A stretch of DNA of 64,000 bases from Mycolicibacterium chubuense (GCF_001044255.1 NZ_JYNX01000035.1:38575-102574), one strand, 5' to 3'. Counted from the stretch's first letter, positions 7,757 through 16,438 are shown. The notes: generated by a model from the sequence alone, not told the origin. Numbers and translations: made by a program.

Positions 7757-8971
7757 TCAGGCGGTCAACCGGACCGGGATGCGCTTGAACGAGTTGACCA
7801 GGTTCGACCGCACCCGCACCGGCTCGCCGGTGAGTTCGATGACCGGGAACGTCTCGAGAAGCGCCTGGAGGAACAGCCGCGCCTCCAGTCGGGCCAGATG
7901 GGCACCGAGGCAGAAGTGCGCTCCCATCCCGAACGACACATGCGGGTTGGGACGCCTCCGGATGTCGAACGTCTGCGCGTCGGGGAAGACGTCCTCGTCC
8001 CGGTTCGCCGAGGTGTAGTACATCGCCACCTTGTCGCCGGCGGCGATGTGCGTGCCGCCGAGTTCCGTGTCGACGAGCGCGGTACGCCGGAAGTAGTGCA
8101 GAGGATTGTCGTAGCGCAAGATCTCCTCCACGGCGCCGGCCATCAGTGTCGGGTCCGCGCGCAGTTCGGCGAGTTGCTCCGGGTGCCGTAGCAGCGTCAC
8201 GAGTCCCGAGGACAGCAGGCTCTTGGTGGTGTCGTTACCGGCGGTGACCAGCTGCACGAAGAACCCACCGAAGTCGGCGTCGCTCATGGGCTGACCCCCG
8301 AAATCGGCCGACAGGATCACACTCGTCATGTCGTCGGCAAGTCCGCGCCTGCGTCGATCGGCAGCGAATTCCACTGCATAGCAGGCCATCTCGAGGCCCC
8401 CGGTACCGTCAGCCGCGTCCGGACCGGCCAGGTCGGGATCCTGGGCGGACGTGATGCGCTCTGCCAGTTCCTGGATGTGGCGCCAGTCGCTGCGCGGCAG
8501 GCCGAAGAGCTCGCCGATCACCTGCGTCGGCAACGGGGCGACGACCTCGTGGACGAATTCCACGTCCACGCGTTCGCGCGCCTCGGCCATGACGGCGCGG
8601 CACAGGTCGCGGACCCGGTGCTCGAGCCGCGCGATCATCCGCGGCCGGAAATGCACCGAGACCGGCGAGCGGTAGTGGCCGTGGCGGGGCGGGTCCATGG
8701 CCAGCAGCATGGTGCGCATCCGGGCGAGCGTCTCGGGCGAAAGCGTCTCGATGACGACGCCCCCTTCACTGGACGAGTAGACGTCGTGGCGGCGGGCCAC
8801 CTCGACCACGTCGGCGTGCCGCAGCACGGCCCAGAACCCCTGCTCGCCGCGCATCGGCTGCCAGAGCACCGGATCGGTGCGCCGCACCGCCGCCAACGCC
8901 TCGTGGGGGGCGCCGTTGCGGAACGTGTCCGGGTCGGCGAGGTCGACCACGGCGGTGTCCGTGCCGGTCAC
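7757..8971 (-). CDS. Cytochrome P450 (subfamily not assigned)
   Basis: 404 residues, soluble class I bacterial P450. The I-helix motif is AGNDTT at residues 244-249, the ExxR is EEILR near 283, and the haem loop FGMGAHFCLG has Cys354. The sequence is neither CYP125 nor CYP142 as I know them. It lies 3 bp after the cupin gene on the same strand and its 3' end faces the kshA operon. It is a monooxygenase of unknown substrate. Its place inside the steroid locus makes a steroid or terpenoid plausible, but no KstR box precedes the pair. Confidence 0.85.
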   Translation of the reverse strand: MTGTDTAVVDLADPDTFRNGAPHEALAAVRRTDPVLWQPMRGEQGFWAVLRHADVVEVARRHDVYSSSEGGVVIETLSPETLARMRTMLLAMDPPRHGHYRSPVSVHFRPRMIARLEHRVRDLCRAVMAEARERVDVEFVHEVVAPLPTQVIGELFGLPRSDWRHIQELAERITSAQDPDLAGPDAADGTGGLEMACYAVEFAADRRRRGLADDMTSVILSADFGGQPMSDADFGGFFVQLVTAGNDTTKSLLSSGLVTLLRHPEQLAELRADPTLMAGAVEEILRYDNPLHYFRRTALVDTELGGTHIAAGDKVAMYYTSANRDEDVFPDAQTFDIRRRPNPHVSFGMGAHFCLGAHLARLEARLFLQALLETFPVIELTGEPVRVRSNLVNSFKRIPVRLTA

Positions 8972-8974
8972 GGC

Positions 8975-9430
8975 TCAGCCGATCAGCACGTGGGGGCGCG
9001 GATGACCGGCTGCCTCGCACAACGACAGGTAGACCGCGAGCGCGCTCGTCCCGTCGGTGACGCTCTCGACGTTGCCGTCCTCGTCGAGGTTGAGGTTGGC
9101 TCCGTAGATCTGGAACCACACGTGGGTGTCGTCCTCGAGGACCTGCAGCGTGTGCACGGAATTGGCCGGTTCGTAGAGGAACGATCCGGCGCGGTTGACG
9201 TCGTCGTACTCCTTGTACCGCCACGCCCCCGACGTCGTGTAGGCGTACACCGGGCCGGTGTGTTTGTGGCGTTGCACCTCGTAGCCGGCGCGGAAGACGT
9301 TCTCCACGATCCACAGGCCCTCGGCGTGCTTGACCTGGATCACCTTGAGTTTCGAGCCGTCCGGCAGGTCGACGAAGGGTAACTCGTCGACTCCCACGTG
9401 CACCGCGGTCGGAATGTCGGTCATCGTCAT
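8975..9430 (-). CDS. ChrR-like cupin, dihydroxyacetophenone-dioxygenase-like
   Basis: 151 residues, a single cupin barrel. The metal-binding His cluster is visible as RHKHTGPVY (about residues 54-62) and NSVHTL (about 90-95). The pattern resembles the 2,4'-dihydroxyacetophenone dioxygenase group of cupins, so it may be a C-C cleaving dioxygenase or an isomerase. It is preceded by GAAGGGATC about 7 nt before the ATG. It forms a two-gene operon with the P450 downstream, suggesting sequential action on one substrate. The upstream 86 bp is strikingly AT-rich for this genome. Confidence 0.7.
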   Translation of the reverse strand: MTMTDIPTAVHVGVDELPFVDLPDGSKLKVIQVKHAEGLWIVENVFRAGYEVQRHKHTGPVYAYTTSGAWRYKEYDDVNRAGSFLYEPANSVHTLQVLEDDTHVWFQIYGANLNLDEDGNVESVTDGTSALAVYLSLCEAAGHPRPHVLIG

Positions 9431-9469
9431 CTGCAGATCCCTTCGCTCGGGAACGTCACACCCACGAAG

Positions 9470-9516
9470 AGATTAGCACGTATTTAAAAACATGTAATAT
9501 AGTTCGTATATACCTG
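9470..9516 (-). promoter_or_regulatory. AT-rich promoter region of the cupin/P450 pair
   Basis: The gap between the sulfotransferase-like stop and the cupin start carries a strongly AT-rich run (TATTTAAAAACATGTAATAT and neighbours) in an otherwise GC-rich sequence. This is typical of a promoter or regulator site. I cannot place -35/-10 with confidence, and no clean KstR box is present. Confidence 0.4.
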
Positions 9517-10665
9517 TCAGAGTCCGTCGAACTGCTTCTTGACCTGCTCCTCGGTCAGCCCGTAGTCCGCGAGCGAGTAGCTGTGTTTGGGCGCCCGCGG
9601 TCCCTGCCGGCTCTCCTCGTGGGTCTTCTCCATCGCCACACGCGCCTCGTCGGTGAAGTCGATGCCGAACGCCCGGTAGATGTCCTCGACGGCGCCGATC
9701 GGATTCTTGATCAGTGCAAAGTAGTCCAGGTCGTAGAACTGCGCCGGATCGTGCTTGGCACGTTCGGCGTTGAACAACCGCAGACCACGCGACCAGGTCT
9801 CCAGGGAGTCCTCGCCGATCACGCTGCCCACGAAGGTGTTCGACCACCCCTCGGTGGTGTGCTGGGCCAACGAGCACATCGAGGCCATGATCGTCTCCGC
9901 CGGCCGATGACACTGGATCACCAAGGCGTCCGGATAGGTGGCGAACAACGCGTCGAGGGCGAACAGGTGGCTCGGGTTCTTCAGCACCCAGCGCTTGCCG
10001 ACATCGTTGAGCCCGATCAGCTGCAGGTTCTTGCGATGCCGCCGATAGGGCTTCGTCCAGTCCTGTCGGGACAGCCATTGCGAGTACGTGGGCAGATGCG
10101 CCAACGTCTCGTAGCTCACCGAGTGCAGCGACTGCCGCAGTAGCTGCCAGCACTCCTCGACCTCGTCGGCCGTCATGTAGTGCAGCCCCGTGTAGTCCGG
10201 GTTCTCCGCGTGCGCCTTGCTGAACTGCGCATCGAGCTGCTGGAAAACCGGGTTCTGGGACCAGGTTTCACGAGGCGGCCGGGGCTGGGGAAATTCCGCG
10301 AGCCACAACTCCAGCCCCTGGTGGCGCGGATCTGCGGCGAGCAATCGGTGCACAGCCGTGGTGCCGGTGCGCGGCAGACCGGTGACGAAGATCGGCCGCT
10401 CGATCGGCACGTCGACATGCTGCGGGTATTGCTTGAACGCCGCCTCCGACACCAGCCTGGCCACCAGAGCGTTGCGCACGAAGAAGCGCTGCATCTTGCT
10501 GCCGAACTCGGTGAGGTCGGCGTCGCGCTGGTAGGACTCGAGCAGGACGCCCAGAGCCTCCCGGTAGTTGTCGTCGTCGCTGCCGAAATCATCGAGGCCG
10601 CAGGCCTTCACCGCCGACGCGTGCAGATCCTCGACGGTGCCGACGTTTGTGCGGGAGGAGCTCAC
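9517..10665 (-). CDS. Sulfotransferase-family protein, Rv3529c-type
   Basis: 382 residues, the length of Rv3529c. The 5'-phosphosulfate-binding P-loop TGLPRTGTTAVHR lies near residues 94-106, and the 3'-phosphate region (RWVLKNPSHLFALDAL, then CHRPAETIMASM) is in the middle. These are PAPS-type sulfotransferase signatures. The substrate is unknown; as third gene of a KstR-controlled operon it may modify a sterol-derived or lipid acceptor. The GTG start overlaps the preceding SDR stop by 4 bp (GTGA). Confidence 0.8.
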   Translation of the reverse strand: MSSSRTNVGTVEDLHASAVKACGLDDFGSDDDNYREALGVLLESYQRDADLTEFGSKMQRFFVRNALVARLVSEAAFKQYPQHVDVPIERPIFVTGLPRTGTTAVHRLLAADPRHQGLELWLAEFPQPRPPRETWSQNPVFQQLDAQFSKAHAENPDYTGLHYMTADEVEECWQLLRQSLHSVSYETLAHLPTYSQWLSRQDWTKPYRRHRKNLQLIGLNDVGKRWVLKNPSHLFALDALFATYPDALVIQCHRPAETIMASMCSLAQHTTEGWSNTFVGSVIGEDSLETWSRGLRLFNAERAKHDPAQFYDLDYFALIKNPIGAVEDIYRAFGIDFTDEARVAMEKTHEESRQGPRAPKHSYSLADYGLTEEQVKKQFDGL

Positions 10666-11441
10666 GCCTTGTACTCCCCGCAGTTGACGTCGAGCGCCTG
10701 ACCGGTGATCCCACTGGACAGGTCGCTGGCCATGAACAGAATCGCCGAGGCCACCTCGTCCTCGGTGGGCAGCCGCTTGAGGTCGCTGTTGACCGCAGCC
10801 GCCTTGTAGATCTCCTCGACCGTGGTGCCGTACTTGCCGGCCTGATGCTCGAAGTAGCCCTGCAGTGTGCCACCCCAGATATAGCCCGGCAAAACGGAAT
10901 TCACCCGGATGCCCTGGGTGCCCAGTTCACTGGCCAGCGACTGCGACATCGCCAGCAGCGCCGACTTGGCCATCTTGTAGGCGCCCTGCTTGGGATCGGA
11001 GTGCCGCACCACCATCGAGTTCACATTGACCACCGAGCCTTTGGTCTCGGTCAGCGCCGGGGTCAGCCCCTGGATCAGGCGCAGCGCGCCGAGCACCGTG
11101 AGCTCGAACGTCTCACGGATGTGCTCGAAGCTGGTCTTGGCCAACGGCTTCATCGACGGCACCTTGAACGCGTTGTTGATCAGGACGTCGACCTTGCCGT
11201 ACGCCTCGAGGCTCTTCTCGACGAGATTGGTCACCTGGGCCTCGTCGGTGATGTCGGTGCCCACCGACACCGCTCGCCGGCCGATGCGGTCGATCTCGGC
11301 GGCGACGCCCTCGAGCCTCTCGACGGTGCGCGCGGCCAGCACCAGGTCCGCCCCCTCCAGGGCGCAGCGGCGCGCCAGCGTCGTCCCGAGCGCCGGTCCC
11401 ACGCCACTGATCACGACGACCTTGTTCTCGAGCATGCCCAT
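10662..11441 (-). CDS. Short-chain dehydrogenase/reductase, Rv3530c-type
   Basis: 259 residues with a Rossmann fold. The nucleotide-binding glycine region is GVGPALGTT near residue 13, the NNA motif is in LINNAFK, and the catalytic pair is YKMAK (Tyr, Lys) with Ser in VNSMV. The cofactor loop AARTVERL suits NAD(P). It is probably an oxidoreductase for a hydroxy- or oxo-steroid intermediate. It starts 1 bp after the preceding stop and overlaps the sulfotransferase-like gene, so all three genes form one KstR-regulated operon. Confidence 0.85.
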   Translation of the reverse strand: MGMLENKVVVISGVGPALGTTLARRCALEGADLVLAARTVERLEGVAAEIDRIGRRAVSVGTDITDEAQVTNLVEKSLEAYGKVDVLINNAFKVPSMKPLAKTSFEHIRETFELTVLGALRLIQGLTPALTETKGSVVNVNSMVVRHSDPKQGAYKMAKSALLAMSQSLASELGTQGIRVNSVLPGYIWGGTLQGYFEHQAGKYGTTVEEIYKAAAVNSDLKRLPTEDEVASAILFMASDLSSGITGQALDVNCGEYKA

Positions 11442-11442
11442 C

Positions 11443-12570
11443 TCAGCCCACCATCCTGTAGCCGATCAGCTGCTGGCGCAACGCGATCCGCGCCCGCCAG
11501 TCCTCGTCGGAGATCTTGTTGTCCTGGTAGTACGGCAGCGCGCCGGCGACCTCGTCGACGCCCATCACGGCCACCTCCGGTCCGTCGGCCTCCGTCAGCT
11601 GCCGGGACACCCGCTGCCAGCGGAACTGCAGATAACCCTTACGGTGCCCGAGGGTCTCCACCCAGTTGGTCACGCCGGGGTTGGCATCGGAGACGACGAT
11701 GCGGATCTTGCCATCCGGATCGGCCTGCGCCTGAGTCCCGTTCAACGACGTCTGGTGGTTGATGTAGTCCAGCGAGATGTACCAGAGGCTGCCCAGCTGG
11801 AAGCCCATGTACGGTGCGTCCGACACGGGCACCGTGATGACCATCGCCTGATCGGGCGCCAGGTCGAAGTGCCCGACCGACGAGTACTGCGTGGCCAGCC
11901 CGCCCGGGGTGAGCCGCGGTGCGACCATCGTGTTCACCGGCAGCGTGTTGTAGAACCACTGCGGGAACTGCAGCCAGGTCTTGACCCGCTGCACCAGTTG
12001 CTTTCCGGCGACGGCGTAGCGCTTCTCGATCAGCTCCGTCGTCAGCGGTGGCGGTGCAGTGCCCGCGGTGTCGGTGCGGGAGATCGCCAGCGTGCCGCGC
12101 TGCGCCGACCAGTCGTTGTACACCTCGCGAATCACCAATTGGGCCGGCGATTTCGGCACTACCCGCCACTCGAAGGAGCCGTCAACGGCGATGTCGAGTT
12201 CGCGGTCGTCGAAGGCTGTCTCGCTGTCGGGGACGTTGTCGTCGGTGTACTCGCCGCCGAGCATCTGGAAGCTCAGATCCGTGGTGCTGCCCCGGCGGCC
12301 GGTGACGACGTACTCGTGCCCCGGGACCACCCTGGTGCCGAAGTACAGCGTGTCGGGATTGTCCAGACCCATCTTGGTGAACGGGCCGGTGCCGCTGTGC
12401 AGGAACGGATGGTCGCGGTCGTAGTCGAACGCGACGTGCGTGCAGGCTGCGACGCACCCGGCGAAGTACTGGAGCCCCTCGAGGAGGTCGGCTTCGGTCT
12501 CGATGAACGGGGCGGCGGCGACGAGCGCCTCCGCCTCGGCGATCGCGTCGATCAGCGGCTGGGAGTACAC
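11443..12570 (-). CDS. Conserved protein of the KstR regulon, Rv3531c-type (DUF1214-like)
   Basis: 375 residues, exactly the length of Rv3531c. The C-terminal part (YMGFQLGSLWYISLDY and the region around GVTNWVETLGHRKGYL) resembles DUF1214. There is no signal peptide and no known catalytic motif. The GTG at 12570 is chosen because the KstR-containing promoter sits just before it and the codons further upstream do not look coding. The predicted -10 places transcription start at or next to this GTG, so the mRNA is probably leaderless. It is the first gene of a three-gene operon. Function unknown. Confidence 0.8.
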   Translation of the reverse strand: MYSQPLIDAIAEAEALVAAAPFIETEADLLEGLQYFAGCVAACTHVAFDYDRDHPFLHSGTGPFTKMGLDNPDTLYFGTRVVPGHEYVVTGRRGSTTDLSFQMLGGEYTDDNVPDSETAFDDRELDIAVDGSFEWRVVPKSPAQLVIREVYNDWSAQRGTLAISRTDTAGTAPPPLTTELIEKRYAVAGKQLVQRVKTWLQFPQWFYNTLPVNTMVAPRLTPGGLATQYSSVGHFDLAPDQAMVITVPVSDAPYMGFQLGSLWYISLDYINHQTSLNGTQAQADPDGKIRIVVSDANPGVTNWVETLGHRKGYLQFRWQRVSRQLTEADGPEVAVMGVDEVAGALPYYQDNKISDEDWRARIALRQQLIGYRMVG

Positions 12571-12577
12571 GCCCCTG

Positions 12578-12606
12578 AAACTAGAACGCGTTCTAGCAGT
12601 AGTCAA
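12578..12606 (-). promoter_or_regulatory. Promoter of the Rv3531c-type operon
   Basis: On the minus strand a -35 TTGACT (12601-12606) and a -10 TAGTTT (12578-12583) are separated by 17 bp. The -10 ends 7 nt before the GTG. The KstR box fills the spacer, so KstR binding would directly block RNA polymerase. Confidence 0.7.
12582..12595. promoter_or_regulatory. Perfect palindromic KstR box
   Basis: TAGAACGCGTTCTA, extendable to CTAGAACGCGTTCTAG, is a perfect palindrome and a full match to TNNAACNNGTTNNA. It lies in the spacer of the minus-strand promoter and 61 bp before the IclR-type gene on the plus strand. Confidence 0.9.
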
Positions 12607-12655
12607 TATTTCGACCGCGCTGTTCCATATGTGTACCGAGCCGTATGCTGCTTCC

Positions 12656-13555
12656 GTGGCCGAGACCTCCCGCCGCATGTCGCCCCCGACTGACCGCGTC
12701 GTTGCCGTGCTGGACTTCCTCGCCGCGCGGCCGGCCGAACGCTTCGGGGTCTCGGAGCTGGCCCGCCGGCTCGGCCTGAGCAAGCCGACCTGCCTGGGCA
12801 TCGTCACCTCGCTGGCCGACGCCGGCTACCTCGTCCGTGACGGCGTCGACAAGACCTACCGGCTGGGGCCCTCGCTGATCACGCTTGGCCACCGGGCACA
12901 GGAGTCGATGCGGGTCAGTCCGACCGCCCGGGAGGCACTGCGCCGGCTCTCAGCGAAGTTCGGGATCACCGCCGCGCTGTCGGGCGTGATCGACGACCGC
13001 ATCACGCTGCTGGACATCGTGGCGCCGCCGGGGGCCCGCCCCGGTGTGGAGGTCGGGCAGAGCTATCCGTTCGCGCCGCCGGTGGGGCTGATGTTCGTGC
13101 TGTGGGACGACGATGCCGTGCGGGAGTGGCTGGCCAGGGAACCGACGATCCCGCTGCGCACCGACACCGACCGGCTCGACCGGGTGATCGCCGGGTGCCG
13201 CGCCGATGGCTATCTGGTGGAGCGGCTGACGCCCGGTGGCCGCCGGTTGTACAGCCTGATGGCCGGCATGTCGGCCACGCTGCCCGACGAATTACGGGCG
13301 CTGCTGGGCGAATTGGTGTCCGACATCGGCGAGCGGGTGTCCCTGCGGGAGGACAGGTCGGCACGGAAGCGCCATGACATCAGCGTGATCTCCGCGCCCG
13401 TGTACGACCACTACCGGCGGCAGGCGATGGTCGCCTCCATGCACGTCGGAGCCTCGTTGAGTGAGCGCGAGATCATCGAACGGGCCCGCGCGGTGGTGAC
13501 GAGCGCCGACGAGGTCACCGCGCAGCTGGGCGGTAGCAAGCCGCGGTGGGGCTGA
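12656..13555 (+). CDS. IclR-family transcriptional regulator
   Basis: 299 residues. The winged-helix domain covers about residues 15-75 (FGVSELARRLGLSKPTCLGI). The effector domain follows, with ITAALSGVIDDRITLLD and a C-terminal GASLSEREIIERAR. IclR regulators typically control a neighbouring catabolic operon, so the divergent Rv3531c-type operon or the gene itself are likely targets. The start is uncertain: GTG 12656 is used, and ATG 12629 and 12677 are in frame. It diverges from a KstR-controlled promoter and converges with the helicase gene, leaving 2 bp. I do not recall an IclR gene at this place in M. tuberculosis. Confidence 0.8.
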   Translation: MAETSRRMSPPTDRVVAVLDFLAARPAERFGVSELARRLGLSKPTCLGIVTSLADAGYLVRDGVDKTYRLGPSLITLGHRAQESMRVSPTAREALRRLSAKFGITAALSGVIDDRITLLDIVAPPGARPGVEVGQSYPFAPPVGLMFVLWDDDAVREWLAREPTIPLRTDTDRLDRVIAGCRADGYLVERLTPGGRRLYSLMAGMSATLPDELRALLGELVSDIGERVSLREDRSARKRHDISVISAPVYDHYRRQAMVASMHVGASLSEREIIERARAVVTSADEVTAQLGGSKPRWG

Positions 13556-13557
13556 CG

Positions 13558-15639
13558 TCAGCTGGTGCCGGCCAGTGCGAACGGCAGCACCTCGGCGGCG
13601 CCCGCCGCGCGCAGGACCCGGGCGGCCATCGTCAGCGTCCATCCGGTGTCGGCGAGGTCGTCGACGAGAAGGACCGGACCGGCGTCGGCAGGCACCGGCT
13701 CGGGTGGTGACCACGCCCCGCTGAGCGCCGCGACGCGATACGCCGAGTTCGCCGCCGTCGCCGGACGGCGCCCGGGGGCGTAGCGGAGCGTACCGAGATC
13801 GGTCAACCGGCCCAGCTCGGCCAGCCGGGACCTCAACGAGGTGATCAGCACCGGGTGCGTCGCGGAATCGAGCGACATCACCGCGGTGGGCCGGACCGCC
13901 CAGTCCCACGCGGCGAGCACCTTCACCGCCGCGGCCACCACGTCATCGGGCACCTCGCCGTCCGGCCCGTCGAGCAGCGCGCGCAGCCGCGCTCCCCAGC
14001 CCAGATCCGTCAGCCTGCCGATCACACGGCCCGGCTGCGGTCCATCGGTGATCCGGCCCGACAGTTCGATGCCGAGCTTGGCGAGGCCGGTCGGCCACTG
14101 TTTGCGCGGTGACAGTTCCACCCCGGGTCGCATCAGGGTCCGCCGGGTGTCCTCGGCGGCCGCCGCGTCGACGTCGGCGCTGTACCGCTCACCCGTGCAG
14201 TTGTCGCACCGGCCGCACCGCTCGTCCGCGCCGAGTTCGGGATCGTCGAGCTGGGCACGCAGGAACGCCATCCGGCAGCCCTGCGTCGCCTGGTAGTCGA
14301 GCATCGCCTGCTGTTCGCGCCTGCGGGCCTCGTCGAGGGTGCGGTAGCGCGCCTCGTCGTACTCCCACGGCGCCCCGGTGCCGATCCAGCCGCCCTTCAC
14401 GCGGCGGACCGCGCCGTCGACGTCGAGCACCTTCAGCACCATCTCCAGCCGCGACCGATTCAGGTCGACCAGCGGTTCGAGCGCGGCCGTCGACAGCGGG
14501 CGCTCGGTGTCGAGCTCGCGAATCACCTTGCGCACCAGCGATTCCGCCGGGAACGCCACCGACGCGAAATAGCGCCATACATCGGCGTCCTCACGTCCCG
14601 GCAGCAGGATCACCTCCGCGCGTTCCGTCGCGCGACCGGCACGGCCGACCTGCTGGTAGTAGGCGATCGGCGAGGACGGCGCACCCAGGTGCACGACGAA
14701 TCCGAGATCGGGCTTGTCGAAACCCATGCCGAGCGCCGACGTGGCGATCAGGGCCTTGACCCGGTCGGCGAGCAGGTCCGCCTCGAGCTGCTCGCGCTCG
14801 GCGGTCTCCGTGGCGCCGGTGTACGCGGCGACCGGGTGTCCCCGCTCGCGCAGCAGAGCCGCCACGTCATGGGCCTGCGCCACTGTCAGCGTGTAGACGA
14901 TGCCCGATCCCGGCAGCGACCCGATGTGGTCGGCGAGCCACGCGGCACGCTGGGCGGGATTGCCTGCCTGCACCACCGACAACCGCAGCGATTCGCGGTC
15001 GAGGCCACCGCGCAGCACGAGGGTGTCGCGACCACCCACTCCCAGTTGCGCGGCGACGTCCTCGACGACGCGATCGTTTGCGGTGGCGGTGGTCGCCAGC
15101 ACCGGGACGTCGCTGCCCAGTTCGGCGATCAGCGAGCGGATCCGGCGGTAGTCGGGCCGGAAGTCGTGGCCCCAGTCCGAGACGCAGTGCGCCTCATCGA
15201 CGACCACCAGCCCGGCGTCGCGCGCGAGCGCCGGCAGCACGGCGTCCCGGAAATCGGGGTTGTTGAGCCGCTCGGGGCTGACCAGCAGCACGTCCAGATC
15301 GGCGTCGCGCACCCGTCGGTGGATGTCGTCCCATTCGGCGACGTTGCTCGAGTTGATCGTGGCCGCGTGCACGCCGGCTCGTTCGGCGGCGGCCACCTGG
15401 TTGCGCATCAGGGCCAGCAGCGGGGAGACGATGACCGTCGCGCCGTGCCCGGTGCCGCGCAGCAGTTTCGCGGCGATGAAATAGACGGCCGATTTGCCCC
15501 ACCCCGTGCGCTGGACGACCAGCGCACGGCGCCGCTGCACCACAAGGGCCTCGATCGCGGTCCATTGATCGTCGCGCAGCAGCGCCCCCGGTCCGGCCAG
15601 TTGTTCGAGGATGGCCTGCGCGTCGTCTCGGGTCACCAT
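13558..15639 (-). CDS. RecQ-family DNA helicase with phosphoribosyltransferase-like C-terminus
   Basis: 693 residues. Helicase domain 1 has Walker A TGWGKSA near residue 45 and DEAHCVSDWGHDFRPDYR near 148, the RecQ aromatic-rich loop. Domain 2 ends in QQVGRAGRATERAEVIL. A zinc-binding cluster (GCRMAF, then CGRCDNC) follows near residue 460. The last 45 residues carry VLLVDDLADTGWTLTMAA, which resembles the PRPP-binding loop of phosphoribosyltransferases. It is probably an ATP-dependent 3'-5' helicase in DNA repair. Start uncertain: ATG 15639 is used to avoid overlap with the next gene; ATG 15648 and TTG 15669 are in frame. It is unrelated to steroid metabolism. Confidence 0.85.
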   Translation of the reverse strand: MVTRDDAQAILEQLAGPGALLRDDQWTAIEALVVQRRRALVVQRTGWGKSAVYFIAAKLLRGTGHGATVIVSPLLALMRNQVAAAERAGVHAATINSSNVAEWDDIHRRVRDADLDVLLVSPERLNNPDFRDAVLPALARDAGLVVVDEAHCVSDWGHDFRPDYRRIRSLIAELGSDVPVLATTATANDRVVEDVAAQLGVGGRDTLVLRGGLDRESLRLSVVQAGNPAQRAAWLADHIGSLPGSGIVYTLTVAQAHDVAALLRERGHPVAAYTGATETAEREQLEADLLADRVKALIATSALGMGFDKPDLGFVVHLGAPSSPIAYYQQVGRAGRATERAEVILLPGREDADVWRYFASVAFPAESLVRKVIRELDTERPLSTAALEPLVDLNRSRLEMVLKVLDVDGAVRRVKGGWIGTGAPWEYDEARYRTLDEARRREQQAMLDYQATQGCRMAFLRAQLDDPELGADERCGRCDNCTGERYSADVDAAAAEDTRRTLMRPGVELSPRKQWPTGLAKLGIELSGRITDGPQPGRVIGRLTDLGWGARLRALLDGPDGEVPDDVVAAAVKVLAAWDWAVRPTAVMSLDSATHPVLITSLRSRLAELGRLTDLGTLRYAPGRRPATAANSAYRVAALSGAWSPPEPVPADAGPVLLVDDLADTGWTLTMAARVLRAAGAAEVLPFALAGTS

Positions 15640-15655
15640 GGCCCCCATCGTGCCG

Positions 15656-16249
15656 TCAGCGGACGACAAGCCAAATGGCGGCGAAGTGGCACGCTGCCGC
15701 GGCGGCGGTGAACGCGTGGAAGAACTCGTGATGCCCGAACGTGGCGGGCCAGGGGTTGGGCCAGCGGGCGCCGTAGAGGATCGCGCCGATGTTGTACAGC
15801 ACGCCTCCGGCGACCAGCAGGGCGACCACCGTCGCCCCCGCGCCGTCGAGCAGCACCTCGGCGAACGCGATGGCGACGTACCCGAGCAAAAGATACGGCG
15901 GCACCCCGACCCAGCGCGGGGCCGACGGCCAGCACATCTTCAGCGCGACCCCGGCGGCCGCGCCCGTCCAGACGATGACGAGCACGTCCGCGCCGACGTC
16001 GGGCGGCATCGCCAGGAGCGCGAACGGGGTGTAACTCGCCGCGATGAACACGAAGATCACCGAGTGGTCGAGCCGCATCATCCACTTCTCGGCAGCTTCG
16101 GACCCCCACTGCACCCGGTGGTAGGTCGCGCTGACCGTGAACATCGCGACGACGGCGGTCACGTACACCACCACCGCCCCGAGCGCTCCTGGCGACGTGG
16201 CGATCCACGCGGCCTTCAGCAGGGCGACCCCGGCGACGACGGCGAGCAC
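15656..16249 (-). CDS. Hemolysin III/PAQR-family membrane protein, start unclear
   Basis: 197 residues from GTG 16249, with about six hydrophobic segments. Family motifs are SATYHRVQW, LDHSVIFVFIAASYTP and GHHEFFHAF near the C-terminus; their His, Ser and Asp residues form the zinc site of the PAQR/CREST superfamily. The frame stays open upstream and encodes RARGWIHLCCAVLA, which looks like the expected first membrane segment. However, I find no in-frame ATG, GTG or TTG there, and GTG 16249 has no ribosome-binding site. The true start may be non-canonical or the 5' end altered. Function unknown. Confidence 0.7.
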   Translation of the reverse strand: MLAVVAGVALLKAAWIATSPGALGAVVVYVTAVVAMFTVSATYHRVQWGSEAAEKWMMRLDHSVIFVFIAASYTPFALLAMPPDVGADVLVIVWTGAAAGVALKMCWPSAPRWVGVPPYLLLGYVAIAFAEVLLDGAGATVVALLVAGGVLYNIGAILYGARWPNPWPATFGHHEFFHAFTAAAAACHFAAIWLVVR

Positions 16250-16404
16250 CGCGCAGCACAGGTGGATCCAGCCGCGGGCGCGGGGCGCGCGGGCGAGGAG
16301 AAGGCCGTCGGTCAGAAGGACTCCGATGTCGCGGACGGGCCGAACCCTCCGGCAGGCCGACGCAAATCGCGCCGGCGCAGCATGAGCGTACCGGCCACGA
16401 ACGA

Positions 16405-16438
16405 ACTCACCGCGCCTGCCGGGGCAGACGCGGTGAGT
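16405..16438 (-). terminator. Hairpin after the haemophore-like gene
   Basis: A 10-bp stem (ACTCACCGCG with CGCGGTGAGT) encloses an inner CTGCC/GGCAG stem. It lies 20 bp downstream of the stop of the secreted haemophore-like gene on the minus strand. There is no U tract, as is common in mycobacterial terminators. Confidence 0.6.

Noticed and set aside
9478-9500. Possible KstR box in the AT-rich gap (AAAAACATGTAATA)
   Set aside because: Two fixed positions of TNNAACNNGTTNNA are wrong, while the five accepted boxes match fully.
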